A stretch of 56,952 bases of DNA from Oscillospiraceae bacterium (GTDB lineage: Bacteria; Bacillota; Clostridia; Oscillospirales; Ruminococcaceae), in assembly GCA_022508885.1 (NCBI GenBank), contig JAFLUG010000004.1, forward strand, positions 3,901 through 60,852, given 5' to 3'. A model generated the notes under the pieces. It worked only from the letters and a program-made list of their open reading frames with translations, was not told where the DNA came from and ran no database searches. The translations under genes were made by a program, and so were the position numbers. This document shows positions 23,280 to 32,722 of this stretch, one piece after another; position 1 is the stretch's first letter, and each line of letters starts with the position of its first letter.

Positions 23280-24335
23280 ATGCCTGTTGTATTCAACATT
23301 GTATACGCCGTGCTTGCGTTTATTCTGGGTTCTGTCATCGGAAGCTTTTTAAACGTCGTTATACTTCGCACTCCCGAAAAACAGTCCATAATCACCGAGC
23401 CGTCGCACTGTTTTTCCTGCGGACACCAGCTCGCGTGGTATGATATGTTTCCTATCTTCAGCTACATATTTCTCCGCGGACGCTGCCGCTACTGCGGCGA
23501 GAGCTTTTCTCCGCGCTATATGATAGTAGAACTGATAACCGCCGTTTTCTACTGCTTATCCTATCTTATGTTCGCGGTTTTTCAGCCGGCCGACTGGTGG
23601 AAAATAGCGTTTTCCGCGGTTCTGTTCCCTGTTCTTATCGTACTGTCGATGATAGATATCGACAGATTTGAGATCCCGTATTGGTGCAGCGGCGTAATGG
23701 CTGTCCTCGGGATAGCTTCTATCTTTGTTTTCCCGAATGAGGCTGTGTGGTACGAGCGCCTCATCTGCATGGGCGTGATCCTTATCTTATTTGCCGTGCT
23801 GGTCCTTATAGGAGGAATGGGCGGCGGCGACCTTCAGCTGATGCTCGGAGCGTCGCTGCTGCTTGGTGCTAAAGTTTTCGCGGGACTGCTTGTCGGTATT
23901 CTGTGCGGAGCAGTTTATGGGCTTATCAAAAAGCACCATGACCACAAGGCTGAAAGAGAGATCGTCGGCAAACTTCAGGTCCTTGTCGAAGAGTGGTATG
24001 AAAACCAGCTTTACAACGGCGTCGGTTTTGTAACGGACGGAATGTCCGATATTATTGTCGGCAGTATAAGCGACGGAAATCCCGATATAGAGTGGGAGTT
24101 CCTCGACGAAAAGGTCTGGGTGGGACTGCCGGACAAATCCGAGCTGAGCCGTATGCTCCGTGAAAACGTCACCGACGAGCGTGAAGGCGGATTTAAAATT
24201 TTCATAAACGGCGACAAGATCAAAAAGGTGAAATATTCTCGCCGCATGGTCTTCGGACCGTTCCTGGCGGTAGGTATCGCCGTTTCGTGGCTTGTTGGCA
24301 AATTTATAGTCGGTTGGTACACAAGCCTGCTTTAA
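23280..24335 (+). CDS. pilD: Prepilin peptidase with an inserted soluble domain
   Basis: A 351-residue membrane aspartic protease (A24 family) that cuts leaders from all pilins in this locus and N-methylates the new N-terminus. The methylase/zinc loop has two CxxC pairs (C44/C47, C69/C72) and the catalytic aspartates are D126 (in SMIDIDRFEIP) and D184 (in GGMGGGD). Several membrane helices are clear. It is unusual in carrying about 100 hydrophilic residues (217-318) between the helix after GGGD and the final FGPFLAVGIAVSWLVG helix, a spot where relatives have a short loop. That insert is rich in Asp/Glu/Lys and unidentified. The gene is convergent with the minor-pilin operon. Confidence 0.93.
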   Translation: MPVVFNIVYAVLAFILGSVIGSFLNVVILRTPEKQSIITEPSHCFSCGHQLAWYDMFPIFSYIFLRGRCRYCGESFSPRYMIVELITAVFYCLSYLMFAVFQPADWWKIAFSAVLFPVLIVLSMIDIDRFEIPYWCSGVMAVLGIASIFVFPNEAVWYERLICMGVILILFAVLVLIGGMGGGDLQLMLGASLLLGAKVFAGLLVGILCGAVYGLIKKHHDHKAEREIVGKLQVLVEEWYENQLYNGVGFVTDGMSDIIVGSISDGNPDIEWEFLDEKVWVGLPDKSELSRMLRENVTDEREGGFKIFINGDKIKKVKYSRRMVFGPFLAVGIAVSWLVGKFIVGWYTSLL

Positions 24336-24394
24336 GTCAGCGCGCGGTCTTTTCGCGGTGTTGACTTCGGTTTGGCCGTAAAAATCTGACAAAC

Positions 24395-24420
24395 ATTCGG
24401 GGCGAGCGTTCGCCCCGAAT
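24395..24420. terminator. Bidirectional terminator between pilD and the minor-pilin operon
   Basis: ATTCGGGGCG (24395-24404)/CGCCCCGAAT (24411-24420) with a 6-nt loop, followed by TTGTCTGT on the plus strand and preceded by GACAAA that extends the pairing. Confidence 0.8.
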
Positions 24421-24435
24421 TTGTCTGTCATGCTG

Positions 24436-25158
24436 TCATGAGAGATATTTTCTCGCTACATAGAAGATATAAGTGTCAGGGTGCTCTGACGAACCGCCCT
24501 TGCTCTTGATCTTAAGATAGTCGGTTACTTTGGACGATTCCACGTACATAAGGTTCAAAAGCTGAATATATCCGTCGCCTATCATCGCCTCATTCCCGTC
24601 CGTCATTAAGTCGTTGTTGTAGACGTTGAGAGTTATTTTGATAGTAGGCGCTCCGGAAACCGGTTCAATGATAACTTTCGGGAAAAGCCCTTCATAGAAG
24701 CACTCGTCGAACACCTTGTTGGGGGCGGAAATATCAACGTGATTTCCGCTGCCCGGCGTGACCTTCCAGAGGTTGAGCATGTACTTCTGCTCGTTGGTTC
24801 TTTCGTCGTCCATCCAGTTTATCCCGATACATCTTATCTCATAGGACGGATCGGTGAGATAGCCCTCCAGAGCAGTCAGATTTGGGTCGGTCAAAACATC
24901 CGCTTTGTTGTCCACGTCGGTGAATATCGAGATGTATTTCGCAACCTTTACGCTTCTGTCTATGTACGACTCGATCGTCTCAGCGAGAATATTCGCGCGG
25001 ATATCCGTCTGCGTATCGTTTGAAGCCTGAAGAATAGGACTTACAAAGGCTGTCATGGCAACCAGCAGAATACCAAGAAGACCCACCGAGATAACTACCT
25101 CTATCAGGGTAAAGCCCCCATTGTTGCGCTTTGAAAAAAGCCTTTTGAAATAATTCAT
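24436..25158 (-). CDS. Minor pilin, PilV/GspI-like
   Basis: A 240-residue protein with a class III leader (MNYFKRLFSKRNNGG, cut before F16) and FTLIEVVISVGLLGILLVAM as assembly helix. The head is mixed alpha/beta with no known domain. It is the last gene of the pilC operon. The subtype name follows the FTLIEVxxSVxLLGI pattern and operon position; it most likely belongs to the priming tip complex. Confidence 0.78.
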   Translation of the reverse strand: MNYFKRLFSKRNNGGFTLIEVVISVGLLGILLVAMTAFVSPILQASNDTQTDIRANILAETIESYIDRSVKVAKYISIFTDVDNKADVLTDPNLTALEGYLTDPSYEIRCIGINWMDDERTNEQKYMLNLWKVTPGSGNHVDISAPNKVFDECFYEGLFPKVIIEPVSGAPTIKITLNVYNNDLMTDGNEAMIGDGYIQLLNLMYVESSKVTDYLKIKSKGGSSEHPDTYIFYVARKYLS

Positions 25159-25176
25159 TAGCTCACCTCCGCGCTC

Positions 25177-26337
25177 TTATTTCGGGTATGCGCCGTAAAT
25201 GTTCGAGCCTGTATTAACTTCATCGGTAAGATCGGCGTTGGGTCTGTAAATATATCCGCTGCCGTTGGGTGTGCCGTTGGATCCGAAGGAGGCAGCCGTA
25301 ATTTGGGGGTCCTCTTTAAACACGATAGCTACTCTTGTATGAGAGTCGGGATCGTCCCTGAACTGAACGCCGTTTCCTGTGTAGGGAGCGTTGGGATCGC
25401 GGGGTTCAACATAAGGCACCAGATGCGGGTTACAAGGATCCCAGTCCGATGTTTTGTTGGGGCAATTGCTCCAGCCGTCCCACGAGTTAGCGTACATTGT
25501 GCCGCACTGAGAGCAGACATATGTAGTGGGCTGATCCGAGCCGCCGCCCGCGCCTGACGTAAACGGAGAGCCGATTCTTATGCCGAATGTTCCTGCCAGG
25601 GAAACCATATACTTCTGGCCGCCCGTCGAGGAGCCTACGCCCGTGCTTACCTCTGTATAGCCCGTTACATTGCCCGCCGTTACGCCCGTGTCGGCGTAAT
25701 ACGCCTTAACGATATCCACGGTAGAATTGCTTGTGCCGTTTTTATAGAAATACAGTCTGTACATCGAATAGGGAATGTCGTCCCAGTTCATGTAGCGCCC
25801 GTCAGCGCTGAGGTCGAAGTAGTAAACGTAATTTCCGTCAGCGTCCTGTCCGAGATTTATTACCTCGTTTACGGCAATGTACTCAAAACCCTTTGTTCCG
25901 GAAATTCTCAGATTAACTCTTTCCGCCTGAGAGCCGGTATTGTTGCCGCCTCCGCCGGCTCCGCCTTCGCCGCCGGCTCCGCCGTCACCAGAGCCCTCTT
26001 TGACCTCGGATACAAAGTACGCCAGACCGTCTACAGAGCCGTCGTCGTTGGTGCCGAACATCTGGTATGAAACATCAAACACAGTGTCCGCGCCCGAGCC
26101 GGTAAACGTAATGCTTATGTCTCCGTCGGGGGTATTATACGATTTTTTAGGTTTTGTAACGAGGTATTCTTCCTGCTCGTCTACCGACCTTGCAAACTCG
26201 TTGTTAGATATGCGCTGGAGGGAGATCATATTCAGGATCTGGACTATCATTGTGGACATTATCGCGAACACCGCGAATGCCACAACGATCTCCACAAGCG
26301 TAAAGCCGCTTCTCTTTGACATTAATCTTTTGATCAT
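25177..26337 (-). CDS. Minor pilin, PilW/GspJ-like, with a Gly-rich linker and Cys knuckle
   Basis: A 386-residue protein. Leader MIKRLMSKRSG, then FTLVEIVVAFAVFAIMSTMIVQIL. A Gly-rich low-complexity linker (about 115-133) separates the N-terminal head from a second domain. That second domain carries a zinc-ribbon-like set of cysteines (C275, C278, C292, C302) with several Trp/Asn residues between. Such a knuckle is unexpected on an extracellular pilin. The N-terminal part fits the GspJ/PilW minor-pilin class; the C-terminal part is not recognised. Confidence 0.78.
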   Translation of the reverse strand: MIKRLMSKRSGFTLVEIVVAFAVFAIMSTMIVQILNMISLQRISNNEFARSVDEQEEYLVTKPKKSYNTPDGDISITFTGSGADTVFDVSYQMFGTNDDGSVDGLAYFVSEVKEGSGDGGAGGEGGAGGGGNNTGSQAERVNLRISGTKGFEYIAVNEVINLGQDADGNYVYYFDLSADGRYMNWDDIPYSMYRLYFYKNGTSNSTVDIVKAYYADTGVTAGNVTGYTEVSTGVGSSTGGQKYMVSLAGTFGIRIGSPFTSGAGGGSDQPTTYVCSQCGTMYANSWDGWSNCPNKTSDWDPCNPHLVPYVEPRDPNAPYTGNGVQFRDDPDSHTRVAIVFKEDPQITAASFGSNGTPNGSGYIYRPNADLTDEVNTGSNIYGAYPK

Positions 26338-26356
26338 AATTAAGCGCCTCCTTTGC

Positions 26357-28645
26357 TTAGTGGGATATAAGCTCGATCTTCCAGGACTTGTTGCCCGAAA
26401 TCGCGCTGCCGAAGCTGTCCTTACCCATCAGCTCCATGGGGTTCTTTTCCGGCTTACACATAAGGAATGTCTGCGCTGAGAAGAACACATAATCCGAAAC
26501 CGTCATTCCGCCCATAAACTTTACCGAGTCGTTACCTGTGTCTCCGCCCGCCGCGAAGAATGTCACATACGGCGCGTAAACATAACCTATCATTGTGTTT
26601 TTGGTAACGTCGGAGCCGTCGGGCTTGTGGCCGAAGCGGATGTCCGCGCTCTCCTCGCTGGAGATGAGGTAGATGTTGGTGGTCGGATATATCGGGTTGC
26701 CGCTCGTATCTACGTTAAGCTTGCCGCTGTAGCTGCCGAAAGCTCCGTTAAGAGCGTTTTTGTCCACATGCTGGACGCAGATGTTATAATTTCCGTGTTC
26801 GTCCTCTACAAGCAGGTATTCGCAGGTAGGACAGTATTTTTCCTTGTATCCGTGTTCGGAGCATTCAACGGTTACCTTGGGTTCATTACAGATAACGCCG
26901 CCGACCTTCGATCTTGTACACAGCTCAACATTAGGCAAATAGCTGCTCGCGCTGACGCAGATGTGACCGTTACTGTAAGGCAATCCGCAGCCCGTGCAGA
27001 CAGCGCTGTAATTACAGCTCGAGGTGTTTTTCAGGATGTAATTGTTAAGGATGTCCCATCTGAGCAGGTTTGTAGCGGGCTGAGAGTCGTCGGTGTTGGA
27101 AAGCTCCGAAGGAACCTTACCGCCGCACATTACCCACCAGTTGTAATGGCACATCATAGCGTAGTCCGTATCCTGATAGGTAACGCCCGCGGGAACATCG
27201 ATAACTACCGTGCCGCGTCCCTTTACAAGTATTATCGGTCTTATCGAGTCGCCCTTTTCGCCCGACCACGAGAACAGAGTCTTGTTTCCGTTCGAGTCGG
27301 TTCTGTTCGGCTGAACACGAATGGTATAGGTGTTCGATTCGTCGTCACCCGTATCGATGATAATGTAGAAATATTTGTTGGCGTTTACAATTATATCGTC
27401 GATAACGCAGCCCGTTTTCCACTTCGCGTCCAGATCAGCGTCGTTTCCGTAGGGGTTGTTGGACGAGTTATACGCGTCCTTGTGAACGATATAAACAGGT
27501 TTAACGCCGTTTGAATCCGTTACGATAGTCTGGTGGTTGCCGCCCGAGCCAAGCTTAACCTCCGGGATAGCGTCTTCGTCGATTATCCACTTATAGTAGG
27601 GGTTTGTCTGTGTTCTCCTGTCCAGATCGCCTATCATCTCGTTTACGGTCATGACATTTGGATCAGATGCCGCTTTATCGTCCCAAGTACCCTGACTGCT
27701 TACCTTGTTGTTGTCGTCATATATCGTGCCGTTGCACCAGTAGTTGTTGCTGGGATTGCAGTAGGTGTGAATGTAGATATCGCCGTTTACATAGAACCTC
27801 GCGTTCTGGTTCTCCTCATAGATATGAAGGTCGCCGTTTACAAAAACGCTGTAGTTCTTGATATTCCTGTAAAGGAACATATCGCCGCCGACGTATATCT
27901 TACTGCCGTCGTTTGCTTCCATCGGGTTTCCGCCTTCGATGGTGAGCATATTTCTTACGGCAAATACTATCGGCTCGCTGTCGACCTTCCATGCTTTACC
28001 GTTCTTTACAACAACCGAGCCCGCGCAGTTTATGTCGCCGTTCAAAAACAGCTCGCTTCCGCTGTACGCGCCGAAGTATGTTATCTCGTTATCGAAGTAT
28101 ACGTCGGACTTAAAACGTCCCATGTCGAGATAAACGTCGTTGGGGACATATCCCGTCGCCGCAAACGTCGGCGAAACGCTCGGATTCGGCTTGACGCCGT
28201 CGCCGTCGGGAGGTACGACTATTCTCGACTGAGAGTGTACCGTCTCCGAAATTCCGTTTACGGTCGAGGTAATGATGATATCGAAAATGTGCTCCGTTCC
28301 CGCGGCGCCGAGATTGTTGATCTCAAGCTTTACGACAGTTATCGTAAACTCTCCGCCAAGCTCGCTGAACTCGCCAGAATCGATCGTAGCCGTAATTTCC
28401 TCGTTTACGCCCATATTGACGATCTTTTTGCCGAGATTGCTCATAGAATCGTTTACTATCATCTGGTAGAGCGAAAGCGACGTCTGGTACGACTGTTTCT
28501 GGTTGAATATCGCGTACGTTGTCGAGCGTGACGCCAGAACCGTAAAATACATGGCCATGCAAGTAATCATCAGTGCCGTAAGAGTGCTGATGACCATAAA
28601 CAACGCGCTTCCGCGGTTGCTTATGTATTTTCTGAAAGTATGCAT
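26357..28645 (-). CDS. Large PilX-like pilus tip protein with beta-helix and Cys-rich region
   Basis: A 762-residue protein with an N-terminal hydrophobic helix (12-38) after MHTFRKYISNRGSA, like GspK/PilX proteins that lack a strict Glu-5. Residues 170-295 contain repeated short beta-turn units (VNGDLHIYEEN, YVNGDIYIHT, LFLNGDINC) that predict a right-handed beta-helix, as in polymer-forming bactofilin-like domains. Residues 499-623 hold twelve cysteines, several in CxxC pairs (C550/C553, C605/C608). It lies among minor pilins after pilO, so a tip adhesin or initiation subunit is the best guess. No enzyme motif is seen. Ribosome site AAGGAGG. Confidence 0.7.
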   Translation of the reverse strand: MHTFRKYISNRGSALFMVISTLTALMITCMAMYFTVLASRSTTYAIFNQKQSYQTSLSLYQMIVNDSMSNLGKKIVNMGVNEEITATIDSGEFSELGGEFTITVVKLEINNLGAAGTEHIFDIIITSTVNGISETVHSQSRIVVPPDGDGVKPNPSVSPTFAATGYVPNDVYLDMGRFKSDVYFDNEITYFGAYSGSELFLNGDINCAGSVVVKNGKAWKVDSEPIVFAVRNMLTIEGGNPMEANDGSKIYVGGDMFLYRNIKNYSVFVNGDLHIYEENQNARFYVNGDIYIHTYCNPSNNYWCNGTIYDDNNKVSSQGTWDDKAASDPNVMTVNEMIGDLDRRTQTNPYYKWIIDEDAIPEVKLGSGGNHQTIVTDSNGVKPVYIVHKDAYNSSNNPYGNDADLDAKWKTGCVIDDIIVNANKYFYIIIDTGDDESNTYTIRVQPNRTDSNGNKTLFSWSGEKGDSIRPIILVKGRGTVVIDVPAGVTYQDTDYAMMCHYNWWVMCGGKVPSELSNTDDSQPATNLLRWDILNNYILKNTSSCNYSAVCTGCGLPYSNGHICVSASSYLPNVELCTRSKVGGVICNEPKVTVECSEHGYKEKYCPTCEYLLVEDEHGNYNICVQHVDKNALNGAFGSYSGKLNVDTSGNPIYPTTNIYLISSEESADIRFGHKPDGSDVTKNTMIGYVYAPYVTFFAAGGDTGNDSVKFMGGMTVSDYVFFSAQTFLMCKPEKNPMELMGKDSFGSAISGNKSWKIELISH

Positions 28646-28706
28646 ATATCCTCCTTCTTTCTAAAATAAGGTCTGAAACGCTGTGTTTAACTCCAACAAT
28701 GTACTA

Positions 28707-29648
28707 TCAAGCCGCGTCTGAATCTGTATCCGAAACTATTCCGTCCTGAGCGTCAAGCTGAGGAGCGGGATCCTGCATACGCTCGATGCTGTAGAACGTG
28801 AGAGTGATCTCCAATGTCTTATAGGTATCTTGAATGGTAGTTTCCTTTTCCTCTTCCTCTGCCATTCTTTCATCAAGGTCGAAAGGCTCGTGCGCGAATT
28901 CTTTCTCCTCTCCCGCGTCAAGAGCCGCCTTACCTGCGGCTTCAGCTGCCGCTTCAAGAAGCTCTTCATACTTTTCGTACTTTGCGGTAACATCGTTATA
29001 ATTTACCTTGTACTCGCTTGTGATCATAACGGCTTTTCTCGTCGAAACACCGTTTTCGTCCTTGCAATAGTTGTTTATTTCATCAGCGAACTTCATCAGC
29101 TCTTCATGATTTTCAGCCTTTACCGTAAACTTAACGGTGCTCGCGCCGATAGTCTGAGAGCTTCCAAGCGCGTTCTGAAGAGCGGAAAGCCGTTCTAAAC
29201 GCTTTGTTATAGCCTCATCTACCTTCGCGCCCTGAGTTGCGTTTGTTTTAAGGCTGTATATAACTTCCCTTTCAGTAGGGAAATTGGGGTTAAGAGTGGC
29301 TGTTCCGGGATCGGAAACGGTCATGCCGGTCACGAGTATGTTTGCCTTGGACTGAAGTATGATATTTCTTGCCTCGTTTTCCGCTTCATAAGATCTCATT
29401 TCGGGGAAGAACATATCCGCGATGTGCTCTCCGTCTTCATACTCGTTTAGGATCTGCGTCTTAAGCGTGGGTCTGGTCGCCGCTTTCGCGACTGCCGCGT
29501 CATACTCTGACTGTTTGTTTACGAGGTTCTTCATAGTAACCTCTATTTCCTGTGCCGCGGGTACTATAAATACAAATACGCCAACAGCAATAATAACCAC
29601 TACGAGGATGATAAGTACTCCGATACGTTCTTGTTTACTGAGCTTCAT
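28707..29648 (-). CDS. pilO: PilO-like inner platform protein
   Basis: A 313-residue single-pass membrane protein: a short cytoplasmic start, one helix (about 9-30), then a coiled coil and a ferredoxin-like fold outside. The KQERIGVLIILVVVIIAVGVFVFIVP start and the position directly after pilMN identify it as PilO, which dimerises with PilN and joins PilM to the pilus. An Ala/Glu-rich charged stretch (about 235-275) is inserted before the last strands and is not typical. The start overlaps the end of pilMN. Confidence 0.8.
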   Translation of the reverse strand: MKLSKQERIGVLIILVVVIIAVGVFVFIVPAAQEIEVTMKNLVNKQSEYDAAVAKAATRPTLKTQILNEYEDGEHIADMFFPEMRSYEAENEARNIILQSKANILVTGMTVSDPGTATLNPNFPTEREVIYSLKTNATQGAKVDEAITKRLERLSALQNALGSSQTIGASTVKFTVKAENHEELMKFADEINNYCKDENGVSTRKAVMITSEYKVNYNDVTAKYEKYEELLEAAAEAAGKAALDAGEEKEFAHEPFDLDERMAEEEEKETTIQDTYKTLEITLTFYSIERMQDPAPQLDAQDGIVSDTDSDAA

Positions 29649-29649
29649 T

Positions 29650-31329
29650 TCAGTTCACTCCTTCCTGATTTTCAGCGTTTTCAGCGTTTTCTTCGCCGTT
29701 ATTGTCGCCGTATGTAGCATTTGCTTCATCGCTGCCCATCTGAAGCGACATTATGATCTTGAACGAGAAAACCGTGTCGAACGTTACTTCGCCGTCGCTG
29801 TGGAGATACGCGAAATCAGTCATTTCTGTATCGTTATCTTTAACAAAGCCGACATAGGTCACATTTATAAAGTAAGGCTCGTCATACTTATTTAATACCT
29901 TTTCGGTGAGATACTGGGCGTATCTTGAAGGAATGGTCGACGGATCGCCGTTTGAGCGTCCCCTGAAATCTACCATTACGGTATAACCGAGTATCGAAAT
30001 GGTCTCGATATCAAGCTCCTCGCCCTCTTCAAGAAGCGGGTCATCCTTACTGTCAAGGGGTAAACGAACCTTATCCAAAACAAAGCTCTGAACCTTGGGC
30101 TGATAGTTGAATAGCATAGCCGTGCGGCTTACGGTGTTGTTGTAATCCTGGAAGCCCGCCAGCATTGCGTTTCTCTCATCAACTATCCTGAGGTCGTTTT
30201 GCATAGTGTCGGAGTTTATCTCAGCCTGAAGATCGTCTATCTGCGACTGGTAATTGTTATTTATAACGTTAAGCACCAGAACCGCGCCTGCCACAAGCGC
30301 TACCGAGCCGATAACGACTCCCGCGAGAGAGAGCAGGAATGTGTTTCCCGCCGCCGAGCTCTTCGCCGAGGTAGCCTCGAGAAGGTTGATGAATTCCTTA
30401 TCCTTATTTATGCGGCAGAGAGCGCCGATAGCGTTTACAAACTTCGGGAAGTCGAAAGCCGTGGAAGTCGAAACCATCGAAGGCATCGAGAAAGTGGTGT
30501 TTCTTACGTTATCAAACTGCGCTACCGCGTTGTTTATCTCGCTGAAGCTGTCCCACTCACCGTACAGCATTATTTCCTGAAGGGGTCTGGTGTCGTTGTT
30601 GCGGCTGTCCTTCGAGCGCGTCTTGATAAACTGTATCATTCTGTACAGGTTATCGTAAAGCGCTCTCGAAACATAGTCCGGCGCGTTGTCATAATCCGCG
30701 GGGTCGATGTTGAAGAAACGCGAGAACGCGATCTGCTTGTTTTCGTACAGGTTCATGCTGAGGAAGTGCTTGTCAACCTGAACCGCGAGCAGCGGCATTC
30801 TCTCATCCATCTTGGGAGTGCTCAGAACAAGTCTTGTCGCGGAGTTGTTTGCGACATAAACGCCCTTGAGCTGAAGACCGACGTGCGAGAACAGTCTTAC
30901 ATATCCGTCAACGAGACGCTGAGGACAAGCCGCCGCGATAACGCTGAGCATCTTGTTCTTTTCCTCGTCCTCAAACTCACCCGCTATGGTAAATGATATG
31001 TTGTAATCGTTGGTGATGTTCATGTTTGCCTGGATCATCGCCTCGATTATAGCGGGGTTTTTCATGTTCTTGGGCTTTGCGACCGCCATTTCCTTGTACA
31101 CTATGGAGCTGGAAGTGATCGATACGATCGCCTCTTTCTCCTTTATGTTCTTGGATTTAAGCAGCTCGCTGAGAGCCGCCGCGACCATGGGTACCTCGGA
31201 AATGTAACCGTTTTGTACATAGCCCTCAGACAGATCGCTTATCTCCGCGTCCTGAATTCTTATCTTGGCACCGCTCTGAACGCCTCGTATAAGCTTTATC
31301 TGACTGTCGGTAATTTCAAAAGAAAGCAT
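29650..31329 (-). CDS. PilM-PilN fusion protein
   Basis: A 559-residue fusion. Residues 1-320 resemble the actin-like PilM (LSFEITDSQIKLIRG start, alternating strands and helices, AFSRFFNI region). One transmembrane helix (about 330-352) is followed by a PilN-type coiled coil (INNNYQSQIDDLQAEI) and ferredoxin-like domain. In most bacteria PilM is cytoplasmic and binds the N-terminal tail of separate PilN; here both are one chain, fixing the 1:1 ratio. A Glu/Asn-rich tail ends the protein. The gene follows pilC. Confidence 0.85.
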   Translation of the reverse strand: MLSFEITDSQIKLIRGVQSGAKIRIQDAEISDLSEGYVQNGYISEVPMVAAALSELLKSKNIKEKEAIVSITSSSIVYKEMAVAKPKNMKNPAIIEAMIQANMNITNDYNISFTIAGEFEDEEKNKMLSVIAAACPQRLVDGYVRLFSHVGLQLKGVYVANNSATRLVLSTPKMDERMPLLAVQVDKHFLSMNLYENKQIAFSRFFNIDPADYDNAPDYVSRALYDNLYRMIQFIKTRSKDSRNNDTRPLQEIMLYGEWDSFSEINNAVAQFDNVRNTTFSMPSMVSTSTAFDFPKFVNAIGALCRINKDKEFINLLEATSAKSSAAGNTFLLSLAGVVIGSVALVAGAVLVLNVINNNYQSQIDDLQAEINSDTMQNDLRIVDERNAMLAGFQDYNNTVSRTAMLFNYQPKVQSFVLDKVRLPLDSKDDPLLEEGEELDIETISILGYTVMVDFRGRSNGDPSTIPSRYAQYLTEKVLNKYDEPYFINVTYVGFVKDNDTEMTDFAYLHSDGEVTFDTVFSFKIIMSLQMGSDEANATYGDNNGEENAENAENQEGVN

Positions 31330-31371
31330 ATATTCACCTCATATTTTTTATTTGTTTTTGATAGTCGGTTT

Positions 31372-32568
31372 TTACTGATTTCCTGCGCTGAGCATTCCAC
31401 CGTAGAGCAGCGGGAACATTCCTGCAAGGAACAGACCTATCGCGATACCCATTATGATGATCATAAGCGGTTCCATAAGGCTTACGAGCTTTGTAACCGC
31501 CGCGTCAGCTTCTTCATCGTAATAGTCCGCGGCCTTGGTAAGGATGGTATCGAGAGTACCCGACTCCTCGCCGACAAAGATTATCGAGGTAAACATGCCC
31601 TCGAAAACGCCCGTTTTCTCAATCGCCTTTGACATGCTCTCACCGAGCTTTATGTCGCTGACGACTTCTTCAAATCTCTTCTGAACGTAGCTGTTGTTTA
31701 CGGCGGCGATCGATTTCTCAATACACTCTACCATCTGAAGACCCGCGCCGTAAAGGTCAGCCATGTTTCTCGCGAAACGTCCGGTATACATCGTTGCGAC
31801 AAGCTTTCCGACCTTGGGCAGCTTAAGCAGCATTTCGTCCATTTTAAGCCTCGTGGCGGGAGTTCGCAGAAGAATAAATATCAGCACAACGATTCCCACG
31901 CCGACGATTATGTACATATACCACTGGTTGATAAGCGAATCGGAAAACGCAAGAAGAGCTATAGTAAGCGCCGAATAGTCGTCGGGGTTTCCGAGACTGG
32001 AGAACATCGGCAGAACCTGAGTAAACAGGAGTATGATGACCGCGAGCAGCAATACCAGAAGAACTATCGGGTAAACCATCGCGGACTTCGCCTTGTTCGC
32101 GGTCTTGTTAGCGTTTGCGAAGTGGTCCGACAGTCTCGTCAGCATCTGATCGAGAGTACCCGACGCCTCGCCCGCAGCCACAAGGCTTACGAACATCTCG
32201 GGGAAAACGCCCGGCTTCATTTTCAGAACGTCCGAAAACGAGGTTCCCTTTTGTACCTCCTCGTAGATCTCGAGGAGGACCGCCTTGGCCTTTTTGTTTT
32301 CCTGCTGGTCCTGAAGAATAAACAGCGCCCTGACAAGCGACAAACCCGCCGACGTCATGGAAGCAAGCTGTCTCGAGATAAACGAAACTTCCTTGGTTTT
32401 AAATTTGTACTTGACCTCAACGCTACCCATACCAAGGTCGCGGTAGCTCGTCATATACAGGTTTCGTTCTCTTAGCTTTGACTGCAGCTCCTTAAAATCC
32501 TCAGCCATCTCCTGACCCCTGAACGTCTTACCTCCGGCGTCCGTGGCTACATACGAGAATTTTTTCAC
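31372..32568 (-). CDS. pilC: Type IV pilus platform protein
   Basis: A 398-residue GspF/PilC membrane protein on which PilB and PilT act. It has two GspF repeats (about 65-190 and 268-390; SxxLxxxPxxFPxxxxxxVxxGExxGxL pattern in both halves) and three transmembrane segments (VYPIVLLVLLLAVIILL, YIIVGVGIVVLIFILL, IIIMGIAIGLFLAGMF). The N-terminal KKFSYVATDAGGKTFRGQEMA is family-typical. The start is a GTG after GGAGG. It heads the pilC-pilMN-pilO-minor-pilin operon. Confidence 0.95.
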   Translation of the reverse strand: MKKFSYVATDAGGKTFRGQEMAEDFKELQSKLRERNLYMTSYRDLGMGSVEVKYKFKTKEVSFISRQLASMTSAGLSLVRALFILQDQQENKKAKAVLLEIYEEVQKGTSFSDVLKMKPGVFPEMFVSLVAAGEASGTLDQMLTRLSDHFANANKTANKAKSAMVYPIVLLVLLLAVIILLFTQVLPMFSSLGNPDDYSALTIALLAFSDSLINQWYMYIIVGVGIVVLIFILLRTPATRLKMDEMLLKLPKVGKLVATMYTGRFARNMADLYGAGLQMVECIEKSIAAVNNSYVQKRFEEVVSDIKLGESMSKAIEKTGVFEGMFTSIIFVGEESGTLDTILTKAADYYDEEADAAVTKLVSLMEPLMIIIMGIAIGLFLAGMFPLLYGGMLSAGNQ

Positions 32569-32693
32569 CTGAAAACCTCCGTTTCCTGTCCGAAGCGCCG
32601 CTTCGGGCGTTTAATTCAAAGCGAAATCGCACATCTTTAAAGCCTTTTTTGCAAAAGGACGCAATATGCCCATAACCGCTTATTTGTTCTATC

Positions 32694-32722
32694 ATTATAA
32701 CACAATTTTTCTCTTTTTTCAA
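32694..32722 (-). promoter_or_regulatory. Sigma-A promoter of the pilC operon
   Basis: On the minus strand TTGAAA (32717-32722), 17 bp, TATAAT (32694-32699). The leader of about 118 nt includes CGAAGCGCCGCTTCG (32598-32612) and CCTTTTTTGCAAAAGG (32643-32658) hairpins. Confidence 0.85.
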
